From NCBI RefSeq assembly GCF_017873765.1, contig NZ_JAGGKP010000003.1, positions 1 through 64,000 of the forward strand: 64,000 nucleotides of DNA. Direction: 5' to 3'. Origin of the DNA: Paenibacillus sediminis. Lineage in GTDB: Bacteria > Bacillota > Bacilli > Paenibacillales > Paenibacillaceae. A model generated the notes under the pieces. It made no database searches, was not told the DNA's origin, and saw only the letters and a list, made by a program, of their open reading frames with translations. The translations under genes were made by a program, and so were the position numbers. Positions 43,491 through 51,511 of this stretch are shown in pieces (the stretch's first letter is position 1; each line of letters begins with the position of its first letter).

Positions 43491-44942
43491 CTAATCCAAA
43501 TCGATATGATAATCTTTGTTCAAATACTGGTGAATCCGTCTAAAATCGGCTGAAGTTAGTTCGCGAAGCGGCTTCTGATTCAATTCATGGCCCAGGATGA
43601 TACCGATCGTTTCCGCCGCAAGCGCGGTTGTCGGCGTAATTCGGGCGCTGCCGTAAGCTTTGATGGAAGCTCCGATATTTTTACCTGCTACGAGTACATT
43701 GTCATACCCTTTCAGTTCAAAAGAACGCAGCGGTATACCGTATTGATCCGGTTTGCCGTAGCCTTTGCCGTTCGGAATCTTTTTGGTTCCCTGAATGTCT
43801 ATCGCATATCCGCCGATGCTGACGTTATCCCAAAACATTTTACCGCCCATCAAGTCCTCATATTGAAGCACATAGTCGGTTTCGTAACGGTTGTAGTCGC
43901 GGATATACAAATAATCCGGAAATCCGTTAAGCTGAGCATGCTTGTACCCTGGAATATTTTTCTGTAAAAATTTCAAAATCTTCGGAGCTTCCGCTCGGGC
44001 TTTCTTGATAGCAGAGTTTACAGACTTCTCATTGGCAGGATCAACATCATAGATCAGCAGGGCATTCATGATGACTTCCCCATTTTTCTGATAGGTGGAG
44101 TTAATCCCGCGCAGCCTTAGCTGAGCATCCGAAGGTTTGTATTTGTTAGTGATATTGCTGAATCCTGTCCCGAAGTCATAATCGACGTAAGTATTGGAGC
44201 CGTATTTTTGTTCCAGCTTCGTCAGCGGATAATCCTTCAGCGTAGCATTATGAAGTTCCAGCCAGTTAACATTTTTAAACTTAAGCATGTAAGTGGCTGC
44301 CATATACTCCGGCTGTTTACCGCCAAAGATCGATTCCACGCCCGGAATCCGTTTAACGCCCAGCTGTGAAGTTAATGCTCCAAAATCGGTATTCTCCACC
44401 CAATATTTCGCGTCAATCGTATACGTGATTTTGTTTTTCTTTTGATAGGTCAGGGATTGGATAGAGTTACCGGAGCCTTCCTTATTCTCCTTGTTTATTT
44501 TTACAATATGTATGCCGCTCGCCAAAGGAATGCCTTTGATTAAACTATTATAATAACGCTCGAAATCCGCATCCTTGCGAATCGTTCCCGCATTATAACT
44601 ATCATAAAGACGTTTCATTTCCCCTTGTACTAGACTCTTTTTCTTGTTCGTGTTCGGCTCGTCGAGGACCAGCATTTTCCCCTGAATCATTTGACCGCCT
44701 GGTTTCTCTCTAGGATCGAGAATGAGCACTTTCAATCCAAGATTATGCGTTGCTTTGGCAAGTAAGGCGCCTTCAACTTCACTTCCGATAACCACTACAT
44801 CATAGTGGCTCGTGTTATTTCCGGATGAGGCTGCTCCAGCTTGATTTTGCGGTTCAACCGAAAATAGCAGCAGGCTCACCAGCAGCAAGCCTACCCAAAT
44901 CCGAATTCTACGTCCCCTCTTTATCACGATTGTGACCACCAT
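43491..44942 (-). CDS. exported FAD-dependent oxidoreductase
   Basis: This roughly 483-residue protein has an N-terminal signal peptide (KRGRRIRIWVGLLLVSLLLF, cleavage after AGAASS likely). An FAD-binding Rossmann segment DVVVIGSEVEGALLAKATHN follows, then an ILDPREKPGGQM loop. The C-terminal FAD motif DNVLVAGKNIGASIKAYG and PTTALAAETIGIILG belong to the FAD_oxidored (PF12831) family. The substrate is unknown. The canonical GxGxxG is changed to GSEVEG. The ATG at 44942 has no strong ribosome site; a GTG at 44927 behind GGTGG is an alternative. A further upstream extension does not look coding. Confidence 0.82.
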   Translation of the reverse strand: MVVTIVIKRGRRIRIWVGLLLVSLLLFSVEPQNQAGAASSGNNTSHYDVVVIGSEVEGALLAKATHNLGLKVLILDPREKPGGQMIQGKMLVLDEPNTNKKKSLVQGEMKRLYDSYNAGTIRKDADFERYYNSLIKGIPLASGIHIVKINKENKEGSGNSIQSLTYQKKNKITYTIDAKYWVENTDFGALTSQLGVKRIPGVESIFGGKQPEYMAATYMLKFKNVNWLELHNATLKDYPLTKLEQKYGSNTYVDYDFGTGFSNITNKYKPSDAQLRLRGINSTYQKNGEVIMNALLIYDVDPANEKSVNSAIKKARAEAPKILKFLQKNIPGYKHAQLNGFPDYLYIRDYNRYETDYVLQYEDLMGGKMFWDNVSIGGYAIDIQGTKKIPNGKGYGKPDQYGIPLRSFELKGYDNVLVAGKNIGASIKAYGSARITPTTALAAETIGIILGHELNQKPLRELTSADFRRIHQYLNKDYHIDLD

Positions 44943-44958
44943 TCTATGTATTTTTTTG

Positions 44959-45279
44959 TCAGCATAATTTGCGAAACAGATTAGAAATCCTTGAAAGTAA
45001 ACAAGTTTTTTCTGTGTCAGCGGCCTTGTTAGCTCTTCCTTCGTCTTTCCATACCCATTTACAGACAGCATTGCCTGAACAATCATATGTTTTTTTGTGG
45101 AAAATTTTCAATTGTAGCTTCGACAAAAAGCTCATCATTCTATTCAAAACTGTTTGAAGCATTTCTTTGCGTTTCTTTGAACCATGCAAGTCGCAGCCTG
45201 ATAGTAATAAATCGTTCTCATATCCATTTATTATTATTTGATAATTTCTTAATCTATTAACGTATTGATGTGAGTTCAT
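44959..45279 (-). CDS. hypothetical protein in a cassette-like position
   Basis: This is a possible 106-residue protein, basic and cysteine-containing, with no recognised domain. The ATG has AAAGGATGTG eight bases before it, and the gene lies right after the R1 repeat on the same strand as the other cassette genes. No attC-like repeat follows it before the FAD oxidoreductase gene. The assignment as a gene is uncertain. Confidence 0.4.
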   Translation of the reverse strand: MNSHQYVNRLRNYQIIINGYENDLLLSGCDLHGSKKRKEMLQTVLNRMMSFLSKLQLKIFHKKTYDCSGNAVCKWVWKDEGRANKAADTEKTCLLSRISNLFRKLC

Positions 45280-45325
45280 TCAATCACATCCTTTAGTTCA
45301 TAAATCTTATAGAGTTTTGGTGGTT

Positions 45326-45492
45326 TCAGCTAACGTTCTCAGTATTCACGAACCCGAGAGCCTTAAGGCGACCAACGGGAGCCGGGTCGAAGACTTAGCC
45401 TCGCAGGAGTTGTCTGGCTGAATCCGCTTCCCCGAAATCCCTCGGTCCAGACCAAGGGCGAATGCCCACCGCGTGAATACGGTGTTATAGGA
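45326..45492. repeat. attC-like repeat R1
   Basis: A 157-base imperfect inverted repeat runs from TAAC (45331) to GTTA (45487). Next come an internal loop and the inner arms GTATTCACG and CGTGAATAC. The centre is GC-rich and can fold further. The right end GTTATAGGA is complementary at 8 of 9 bases to the left end of R2 (TCTTATAAC) across the kinase gene, but only at the core TAAC/GTTA to its own left end (TCAGCTAAC). Confidence 0.75.
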
Positions 45493-45543
45493 TGTAGCAG
45501 CCTTCTTCGAATAACTTACAATTACGATTTTTACAATATTCAT

Positions 45544-46107
45544 TCAGTTGCATACTCTTTGCTTCAATTCTTTGAAGGCATTAAAATGAGGACTTCCAAG
45601 CAAACACCTTTTGATTTGTAGTGCACATTCTTGAGTCTTATTGTATTCTGTATCTATTTCCAAGTCGTAAATACCATGTGTATGAACTAGATTATACTGA
45701 TAATTTGCAAGACCAATATTCCGATCTCCTCTTTCTCTTTCCCTTCGTTGGAGTTCTTCTAGTGAACAAGTTACTGAAACAAACAACACTTTATAATCCG
45801 CTAATAACGTAACGCATTCTTCTAACCACTGTCTTTCTTCGAGTACATGGTCAACAATTATGTTATTTCCAGTAGCAACTAATGCAGGAAGTGCATGATG
45901 CATTCCCTTTATAACTTTAAACATTACTTCTTTAGTTGCCTCCCATGGCTTACCTCCATTAATGTAGTCAACCGGCAGCATATATAAAAACTTGTCTACT
46001 GATATGTGTAAGTACGGTTCGTCTAAAATTTGTTGTAATTCTAATGAAATACTGGTTTTCCCAGAACTCGAAGTTCCATTTAAAAATATAACTGTCCCAT
46101 TTGGCAT
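45544..46107 (-). CDS. chloramphenicol phosphotransferase-like P-loop kinase
   Basis: This 187-residue protein has a Walker A FLNGTSSSGKTSI, followed by LDEPYLHISVDKFLYMLP and NNIIVDHVLEERQWLEECVT. The next segment is VSVTCSLEELQRRERERGDR, the order of the CPT family (PF07931) that phosphorylates the 3'-hydroxyl of chloramphenicol in Streptomyces. Homologues of unknown substrate are common, so resistance is only a possibility. The ATG follows GAGGACATG. The gene is AT-rich and lies between attC-like repeats R1 (downstream) and R2 (upstream), a cassette arrangement. Confidence 0.8.
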   Translation of the reverse strand: MPNGTVIFLNGTSSSGKTSISLELQQILDEPYLHISVDKFLYMLPVDYINGGKPWEATKEVMFKVIKGMHHALPALVATGNNIIVDHVLEERQWLEECVTLLADYKVLFVSVTCSLEELQRRERERGDRNIGLANYQYNLVHTHGIYDLEIDTEYNKTQECALQIKRCLLGSPHFNAFKELKQRVCN

Positions 46108-46217
46108 TAAACATGTCCTCTTTTCGTTAATTAATGTTATTTCTTTATAACTAAGTTTACTTCTATGTATTTGATGCTACTATTTCGGTTGTGGGGCTTT
46201 ATGTTCTTGCGGCTATT

Positions 46218-46364
46218 TCTTATAACTGTTCTGTGTTCACGACGTTCATCTCCCTTAGATAGCTCTTATCTTAGGGAGATGAACGTGTCCGCAGCCTATA
46301 CTTCCCCGATTCACTTCTGCGGACCGAGGGCGGATGCCCGATGCGTGAACACTTTGTTATAAGA
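46218..46364. repeat. attC-like repeat R2
   Basis: The repeat runs from TAAC (46223) to GTTA (46359), 137 bases, with inner arms GTGTTCACG/CGTGAACAC. Relative to R1 and R5 (GTATTCACG/CGTGAATAC) the inner arm changes on both sides together, a compensatory change that supports a conserved folded structure. The right end GTTATAAGA pairs perfectly (9/9) with the left end of R3, TCTTATAAC. Confidence 0.75.
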
Positions 46365-46390
46365 TGTTGGCGCCTTCTTTGAATCCACTT

Positions 46391-46978
46391 TCATTTCTTT
46401 GAGGTAAAATTATTAATTATTGGTTCTGTATAGTCCCAACTTATCAGTTTAATATTGCATTTTTCTAACAATTCATTAGCTTGAATAATACCATTCGCGC
46501 CACTTCCATCTTGATATTGTTCTTTGAACGATGCATTTGGAAATTCATGTGTATAACCATTGCCGTCTCCCATGTAATACCAAGCTGGCCCTGGGTCGTA
46601 ATAAATTACTTGATTTAAGGTCTTAATTCTACTAAAAACGATTCCTATAGGCTTCTCGACATTCAATAAAACTAGTTTCTCATTTTCGCTTGCTAAATGA
46701 GCCTTCCATTTACGATACTTCCCGTGTCCTTCATTTGCACCAATACCGTCATATTCACAAATTAATGTATCTTTGATTTCCTTTCGTTGTCCATCTATTT
46801 CATAAACCAAATGAATAGGGAATTCACCATATTTGACTTGTGGACTTGGTGGATTAGGTGAAAACTGAATTCCTGTAAATATTAATAACCATGGCAAAGA
46901 TATAAACATTAATATTACAAAGATAAGAAGGACAGGTATTCCTATTAATATAAAGATCTTAGTCTTCAGTTGGATCAT
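46391..46978 (-). CDS. membrane-anchored hypothetical protein (cassette gene)
   Basis: This 195-residue protein has one N-terminal helix (about 8-35) and an extracytoplasmic domain with GEFPIHLVYEIDGQRKEIKD, ICEYDGIGANEGHGKYRKWK and YMGDGNGYTHEFP. Similar unnamed proteins are scattered in Paenibacillus and Bacillus, but I cannot assign a function. AGGAGGG nearly touches the ATG, so the start is uncertain by a few codons. It is flanked by repeats R2 and R3. Confidence 0.65.
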   Translation of the reverse strand: MIQLKTKIFILIGIPVLLIFVILMFISLPWLLIFTGIQFSPNPPSPQVKYGEFPIHLVYEIDGQRKEIKDTLICEYDGIGANEGHGKYRKWKAHLASENEKLVLLNVEKPIGIVFSRIKTLNQVIYYDPGPAWYYMGDGNGYTHEFPNASFKEQYQDGSGANGIIQANELLEKCNIKLISWDYTEPIINNFTSKK

Positions 46979-47027
46979 CCCTCCTAAAATGTGTTTAATG
47001 GATATTTTTAAATTCCTTGCGCCAATT

Positions 47028-47217
47028 TCTTATAACGTTGTTGTATTCACGACGTCCCTCCACCTTAAGCCCGAAGGGCGGCCGCGATGCGGTTAAGTGG
47101 AGGGATGTATCCGGCTGATTCCGCTTCCATGCTACTGAAATCCCTCGTCGAATCCACATCGGACTTCTGCCGGACCGAGGGGCGAATGCCCCGAAGCGTG
47201 AATATGGTGTTATATGA
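47028..47217. repeat. attC-like repeat R3
   Basis: The repeat runs from TAAC (47033) to GTTA (47212), 180 bases, with inner arms GTATTCACG/CGTGAATAT. The interior holds CCTCCACCTTAAG pairing with TTAAGTGGAGG. The right end GTTATATGA is perfectly complementary to the left end of R4 (TCATATAAC) across the 1.25-kb gene between them. Confidence 0.78.
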
Positions 47218-47246
47218 TGGGGATCCCTCTTCGAGTTACTATTAAA

Positions 47247-48503
47247 TTAATTGGTAAGTTTGATTTTATTTATTAAGCTTCCAAAATCCTGTGGCATAGC
47301 AGGGCTTGAATCCCCTTTTAATAATCCTGTATCTGATCTGCTAAATAAAGCTTGCAGAACAATAGCTCTATCAGAATCAGCTACTCCTTTTTCTCTTACC
47401 AATGAAAGATAAACATATGTAAGCTGTTCTCTCTCTTTTGCATCAGTTGCAAGATGATATGAACTGGTAGTGAGTTTTACAAACAAACGAATAAAATATA
47501 CAAATATTGAAGTAATCATTGTTATCAGAATTGCATCTTTGACAGCATTGATATTTAAAGTATTATTACTAACAAAATATAAATTTGACCCACTAAGTAA
47601 TAAGGCCGTTAAAAAAATCAAAAAGATAATAGATGTGGCTATCGACCATTTTCTCCACTTATCACCTTTTATTGAATACTCATTTGAGTAGTCTGCCCAA
47701 TATTGCGCAGGAGCTGATAATTTAATATTCTCCCGATATTCCTTATCAAGTTCTGAAAAATGATTTTCTTGAGATATATACATTGATTCTAGTTTTTCTT
47801 TATGCGTGTCATGAAGTTTATTTAGTGTATTTTCTTGTTCTGATTTCAAAGTATTTAACTCGAGATTCCGTGTATCTATCTCAGATATTAGTTCTTCCTT
47901 TTTGTTAGTATAGGTAGAAATAATATTATCAACTTCTGTTGTCAGATTAGATTTAAGAGCTTCAATTGAAGCAGCTTCGCTATCTACAAATTGATTAGTG
48001 TCTCGTTTTAATTGTTTCTTTACATCTCTAAAAAAATATGCATCAATAATGCCTTGAATATTTAATATATTTTGTATTCGATTTGAATTAGGATCAAATA
48101 AATACGAAGCAGCCGTCTCAGATCTTTCTGGGTTGCCTAAATTATAAAGAAATTGACCTTCTTTCGTTGAAGAGTGAACAGCAGGAAAATAGTTAATGCT
48201 TGCTTGTGTAATTGCATTCAGAAGGCAAGAAGATGCATGGTTTTGATTGCTCGCAGCATAACTTCTTACTTGATTTAGATTATTATTAATACCACTATAA
48301 TGATTCCATATTCTATATAAAGTATTATATGATGAAGAATTACCCGACAATTTAGACCAATAATCATTTTCACTCTGAATCAATGCTTCAAATTCTTCAA
48401 ATGAATGTATTTTCTTTTTTATTTCTGAAGGAAAGAGTGTAATAACTACTTCCTTTGTTTCAAATTCTGCTTTAAGCCAATCTTGAGTTAAAACTTCCGA
48501 CAT
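47247..48503 (-). CDS. coiled-coil membrane protein, possibly DUF6161-like (cassette gene)
   Basis: The protein has 418 residues. It is mostly soluble and helical, with a long coiled coil at about 165-265 (NLELNTLKSEQENTLNKLHD) and two membrane helices at about 288-310 and 322-342, then a helical C-terminal tail. The N-terminal part (LFPSEIKKKIHSFEEFEALI) resembles DUF6161-type proteins, with low certainty. The gene is very AT-rich compared with its surroundings. AAGGGGTG precedes the ATG. It is flanked by repeats R3 and R4 and has a terminator just upstream. Confidence 0.7.
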   Translation of the reverse strand: MSEVLTQDWLKAEFETKEVVITLFPSEIKKKIHSFEEFEALIQSENDYWSKLSGNSSSYNTLYRIWNHYSGINNNLNQVRSYAASNQNHASSCLLNAITQASINYFPAVHSSTKEGQFLYNLGNPERSETAASYLFDPNSNRIQNILNIQGIIDAYFFRDVKKQLKRDTNQFVDSEAASIEALKSNLTTEVDNIISTYTNKKEELISEIDTRNLELNTLKSEQENTLNKLHDTHKEKLESMYISQENHFSELDKEYRENIKLSAPAQYWADYSNEYSIKGDKWRKWSIATSIIFLIFLTALLLSGSNLYFVSNNTLNINAVKDAILITMITSIFVYFIRLFVKLTTSSYHLATDAKEREQLTYVYLSLVREKGVADSDRAIVLQALFSRSDTGLLKGDSSPAMPQDFGSLINKIKLTN

Positions 48504-48572
48504 TAAAACACCCCTTAGAAAATATTGTTATTTCTTAAAATACGACAAATACCTTCAAGAACCTTCCTATCC

Positions 48573-48614
48573 AAAAAATAACAATAGGGGACATCACTGT
48601 TCCCTATTGTTATA
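48573..48614 (-). terminator. terminator between repeat R4 and the coiled-coil gene
   Basis: On the minus strand ATAACAATAGGG pairs with CCCTATTGTTAT and a T6 run follows. It would end read-through transcription from upstream cassettes, so the coiled-coil gene should have its own promoter in the 70 bases that remain. Confidence 0.7.
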
Positions 48615-48640
48615 AGAGTTTCATTTAATTGCATCCCTTT

Positions 48641-48808
48641 CATATAACGTTCTTGTGTTCACGACGTCCCACCACCTTAAGCCCGAAGGGACGGCCGCGA
48701 TGCGGTTAGGTGGTGCGGGTGTGTTCGCCTGAATTAACCTGCGGCACTTTCTACTTCGGGCGAACCGAGGCAGCTAGTCTGCCGAAGCGTGAATATTATG
48801 TTATCTGC
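48641..48808. repeat. attC-like repeat R4
   Basis: The repeat runs from TAAC (48646) to GTTA (48803), 158 bases, with inner arms GTGTTCACG/CGTGAATAT. The right end GTTATCTGC is perfectly complementary to the left end of R5 (GCAGATAAC) across the small membrane gene. Its own ends (TCATATAAC and GTTATCTGC) agree only at the core. Confidence 0.78.
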
Positions 48809-48963
48809 TGTTCGTGTCTTCCTCGATCTTCTTACAAACTCGCTCTTATTTGTTCTACCTTGGTACTCTAATATGTTCTTCAGGTTTATCCTTACGGTCT
48901 TTTTTTACGGTATCTAAAGTTGCTATCAATTTCATTAATTTAATTAATTCCATACCCGTGTCC

Positions 48964-49155
48964 TTACAATTCATTGGATATTGCAACTACGGCAATACAC
49001 CAAACGATAAGACCAAATAGAAGGCCACTCCAAAATACTTCTGTTGTATATGATTTGTCTTTGACAATTTTTTTTATTGCTCTTAATAATGCTACAACGA
49101 ACAAGAAGCCTAATATTGGAATTAGATAAATAGAAATAAATGCAAAGATAATCAA
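48964..49155 (-). CDS. small two-helix membrane protein (cassette gene)
   Basis: This is a 63-residue protein with two hydrophobic helices separated by a basic loop (RAIKKIVKDK). The TTG at 49155 is chosen as start because AGGAGG lies nine bases upstream. The open frame continues to 49212, but no ribosome site precedes those codons and they run into repeat R5. Function unknown. Flanked by R4 and R5. Confidence 0.6.
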   Translation of the reverse strand: MIIFAFISIYLIPILGFLFVVALLRAIKKIVKDKSYTTEVFWSGLLFGLIVWCIAVVAISNEL

Positions 49156-49214
49156 GATTTTGAGCCTCCTATTAGAGAAAACGTATTTTAATAATGAACT
49201 TGAACTCACCAATT

Positions 49215-49380
49215 GCAGATAACGTTCTTGTATTCACGAGCCCGAGAGGCTTAAGTGACCGAAGGGAACGGGTCGCCAGACTTAGCCTCGCAGGGTTGTC
49301 CGACTGAATTACCCACGGCACTTCTGCATCGGTCGGACCAAGGAACGTCAGCGATGCAGCGTGAATACGGTGTTATCTGC
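49215..49380. repeat. attC-like repeat R5
   Basis: The repeat runs from TAAC (49220) to GTTA (49375), 156 bases, with inner arms GTATTCACG/CGTGAATAC and perfect 9-base outer arms GCAGATAAC/GTTATCTGC. Its interior resembles R1 most (CCCGAGAG, ACTTAGCCTCGCAGG). It is the last repeat on this side; no copy follows the monooxygenase-fold gene. Confidence 0.75.
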
Positions 49381-49454
49381 TGTTCCTGCCTTCTTCGAGT
49401 CTTCTTGAACAATATCACTTGAATGCCTTACTTTCCTTTTGACTTTAAATGTGT

Positions 49455-49745
49455 CTAGACAATCCCTTCAAAATGTTCAACTGTCGGAAATGGATCATAA
49501 AAATGATGTAACAATTGCTTCCATTCTTGATATTCTTCAGATCCTCTAAAGCCAACGGTATGATCCTCAAGTGTTTCCCAACGCACTAATAAAATATATT
49601 TGTTTCTGTCTTCCACGCACTTTTGTAATTCATGATTAATATAGCCCTTCATTTTGGAAATGATTTGAGAGGCCTGTTTAAAATTAATTTCAAATTCATC
49701 TGTCAATCCAGCTCTAACTTGTAGAATTGCAACTTCTAGTATCAT
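49455..49745 (-). CDS. antibiotic biosynthesis monooxygenase (ABM) domain protein
   Basis: This 96-residue ferredoxin-like dimeric protein has [59 protein letters not shown] and a final [14 protein letters not shown]. This is the ABM/YgiN/HmoB-like family, whose members act on quinones, haem or polyketide intermediates, or simply sense them. The ATG at 49745 is preferred, nine bases after AGAGG. It is the first gene of the cassette-like array as read on the minus strand. Confidence 0.82.
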   Translation of the reverse strand: MILEVAILQVRAGLTDEFEINFKQASQIISKMKGYINHELQKCVEDRNKYILLVRWETLEDHTVGFRGSEEYQEWKQLLHHFYDPFPTVEHFEGIV

Positions 49746-50064
49746 AGTCATTTACCTCTTTTGGCTTAGTTTAATGCTCGAAGGGGGTCACAGAACTGCT
49801 CGCATTCAAAAATGACAAACTTTGATCTTAGATCTTGTAAAAGACTGATTTAACTAGCTTCTGAGTGATCGAAGTGTATCAATTGTTTTAATTGCCTTGC
49901 AGGAATTGCAGATCTTATAATCTACGAATTCCTTCGTATAATCATTCCTTATCTTAAAATATTCGCGAACGCTCTCTTACTTCCCTCCTGTTTCGACAAT
50001 TTAGTTACTTCCATACTGAAACACAAAACAGACCACCTCTCGGCAGCCTGTTTAATCCAACCCT

Positions 50065-50799
50065 CTAAACCTCTTTCCTCCCAATCAACACCAACCCCGC
50101 TACAAAAAACACCACAAAACTACTAACCACAATCGTCATAATTTGACTTAGCGGAAGATTAAATGCGCCGAAGTCTTCGCTGCTTGCCGAGAGCATCGTT
50201 AGCATCGGCTGTACCCAAGGGTAGTAAGGCGCGAATCTCTCCGAGTTCGCGACGAGCATGTTCGGCAGCGTGAAGATCACGTTGAGCGCGAGCGGTGCGG
50301 CGAAACTGGTCCATACTAGTGAAGCGGTGAGTTGTAGGGCAGCTAATGGCAGCGTTGCTATCCATCCGCCAAGGATGCTGGTCGCAATCAGTTCCCATGG
50401 GATTGGAGCTGTGAACCCCCGCATAAATCCGATTCCCAAATATACGGCTGTGAACAGAAGCTGCGAGACCGCAAGCATTCCTGCTACTACCGTAAATTTA
50501 GCGATATACAAGCTGCTCCGCTTCACAGGAAGTGCGAGGATTTGCTTCCAGCCTCCGCCTACATGCTCGTACCGGCATATGAAAGCAGCGAATACGCCCG
50601 GCAATATCGGCAGGAACAGCATCGCATGCACACTCGCCATATACATTAAGAGCACACCCCACGATTTGTGATCTTCTGGAATGTTGGACAAAATGCCAAC
50701 TAACGAAGATACGATTGGGCTCATAATGACGAGGATCCACATATTCGTCTTGGACATCTTCAATCGTTCGGAAGATAACACCTTTGCAAATGAAGCCAT
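50065..50799 (-). CDS. ABC-2 permease, lantibiotic/bacitracin immunity type (second)
   Basis: This 244-residue protein has six helices. It belongs to the ABC2_membrane_4 (LanE/LanG, BcrB-like) group, with FAAFICRYEHVGGGWKQILA at the coupling helix, a segment shared with the other permease (NVEYQTSSWKQLLALPISR). The ATG at 50799 lies one base after the upstream permease's stop and has AAAGGATG before it. It works with the adjacent permease and ATPase to remove membrane-active peptides. Confidence 0.85.
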   Translation of the reverse strand: MASFAKVLSSERLKMSKTNMWILVIMSPIVSSLVGILSNIPEDHKSWGVLLMYMASVHAMLFLPILPGVFAAFICRYEHVGGGWKQILALPVKRSSLYIAKFTVVAGMLAVSQLLFTAVYLGIGFMRGFTAPIPWELIATSILGGWIATLPLAALQLTASLVWTSFAAPLALNVIFTLPNMLVANSERFAPYYPWVQPMLTMLSASSEDFGAFNLPLSQIMTIVVSSFVVFFVAGLVLIGRKEV

Positions 50800-50800
50800 C

Positions 50801-51511
50801 TTAGTCCACATCCTTTCTCGCAAAATGCACTACTCCGGCGAGCAGGACAGCGATTCCGCAGATGAGACCGATCATGACGAATTGAAGCGGATTGTCTCCT
50901 TCATAGGCAAGTATAGGCCACTTTAAGGGCATCCAATCTTGCGCTTTCCAAGTAAATGAAGAGAATACAGAACAGAGAATGCCGATAGATACGCCAAGCC
51001 CTTGATTACGAAATGAAATGGACAACCACAGCTGAAGTGCGAGCATCGGCAGCGCTGCTAGAAATGGATAGAATCCCAGCTTCGCAATGTCCATATACGG
51101 AATGGGAGCGTCAAACTTTAACGCGAGCCCAAGTCCAATCGTTCCAAGGGTCAGCAGTACACATGACATGAGCAGTACAATAACGGTAAGGGCAAATTTT
51201 GAACTGAATACCGCAGTTCGGGATATCGGCAGTGCTAATAACTGCTTCCAAGAACTCGTCTGGTACTCGACATTTGCAATCAGGGAGCATACGAGCGTGA
51301 ACCCTAGAAATAACGTCAGCGGTACAAAACCAGCAATATTCTCGAGTAACCCGCCCCATAAGTCCTTGGCATACAACTTCGTTAAATAGTCATAGCGGAT
51401 ACCGAAGTTTATTGCCTGCAGCGCAATAATTCCGAGCGGACCAATAATGGCGAGTAGCCAAATGCCTCTCCCGCGGATTTTCAGAAAGTCGGCCGAGAGT
51501 GCTCGAACCAT
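50801..51511 (-). CDS. ABC-2 permease, lantibiotic/bacitracin immunity type (first)
   Basis: This is a 236-residue six-helix permease, homologous to the next gene product. The motif YQTSSWKQLLALPISRTAVF is typical of lantibiotic immunity permeases. Two ATG codons overlap the ATPase stop (ATGATG); either may be used. It is the second gene of an ATPase-permease-permease operon. Confidence 0.85.
   Translation of the reverse strand: MVRALSADFLKIRGRGIWLLAIIGPLGIIALQAINFGIRYDYLTKLYAKDLWGGLLENIAGFVPLTLFLGFTLVCSLIANVEYQTSSWKQLLALPISRTAVFSSKFALTVIVLLMSCVLLTLGTIGLGLALKFDAPIPYMDIAKLGFYPFLAALPMLALQLWLSISFRNQGLGVSIGILCSVFSSFTWKAQDWMPLKWPILAYEGDNPLQFVMIGLICGIAVLLAGVVHFARKDVD

Noticed and set aside
45346..45543. 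65-codon open frame through repeat R1
   Set aside because: It runs through a folded repeat whose copies do not keep this frame.
45326..49380. CRISPR array
   Set aside because: The repeats are 137-180 bases long, variable inside and separated by whole genes, unlike short identical CRISPR repeats with spacers; no cas genes.
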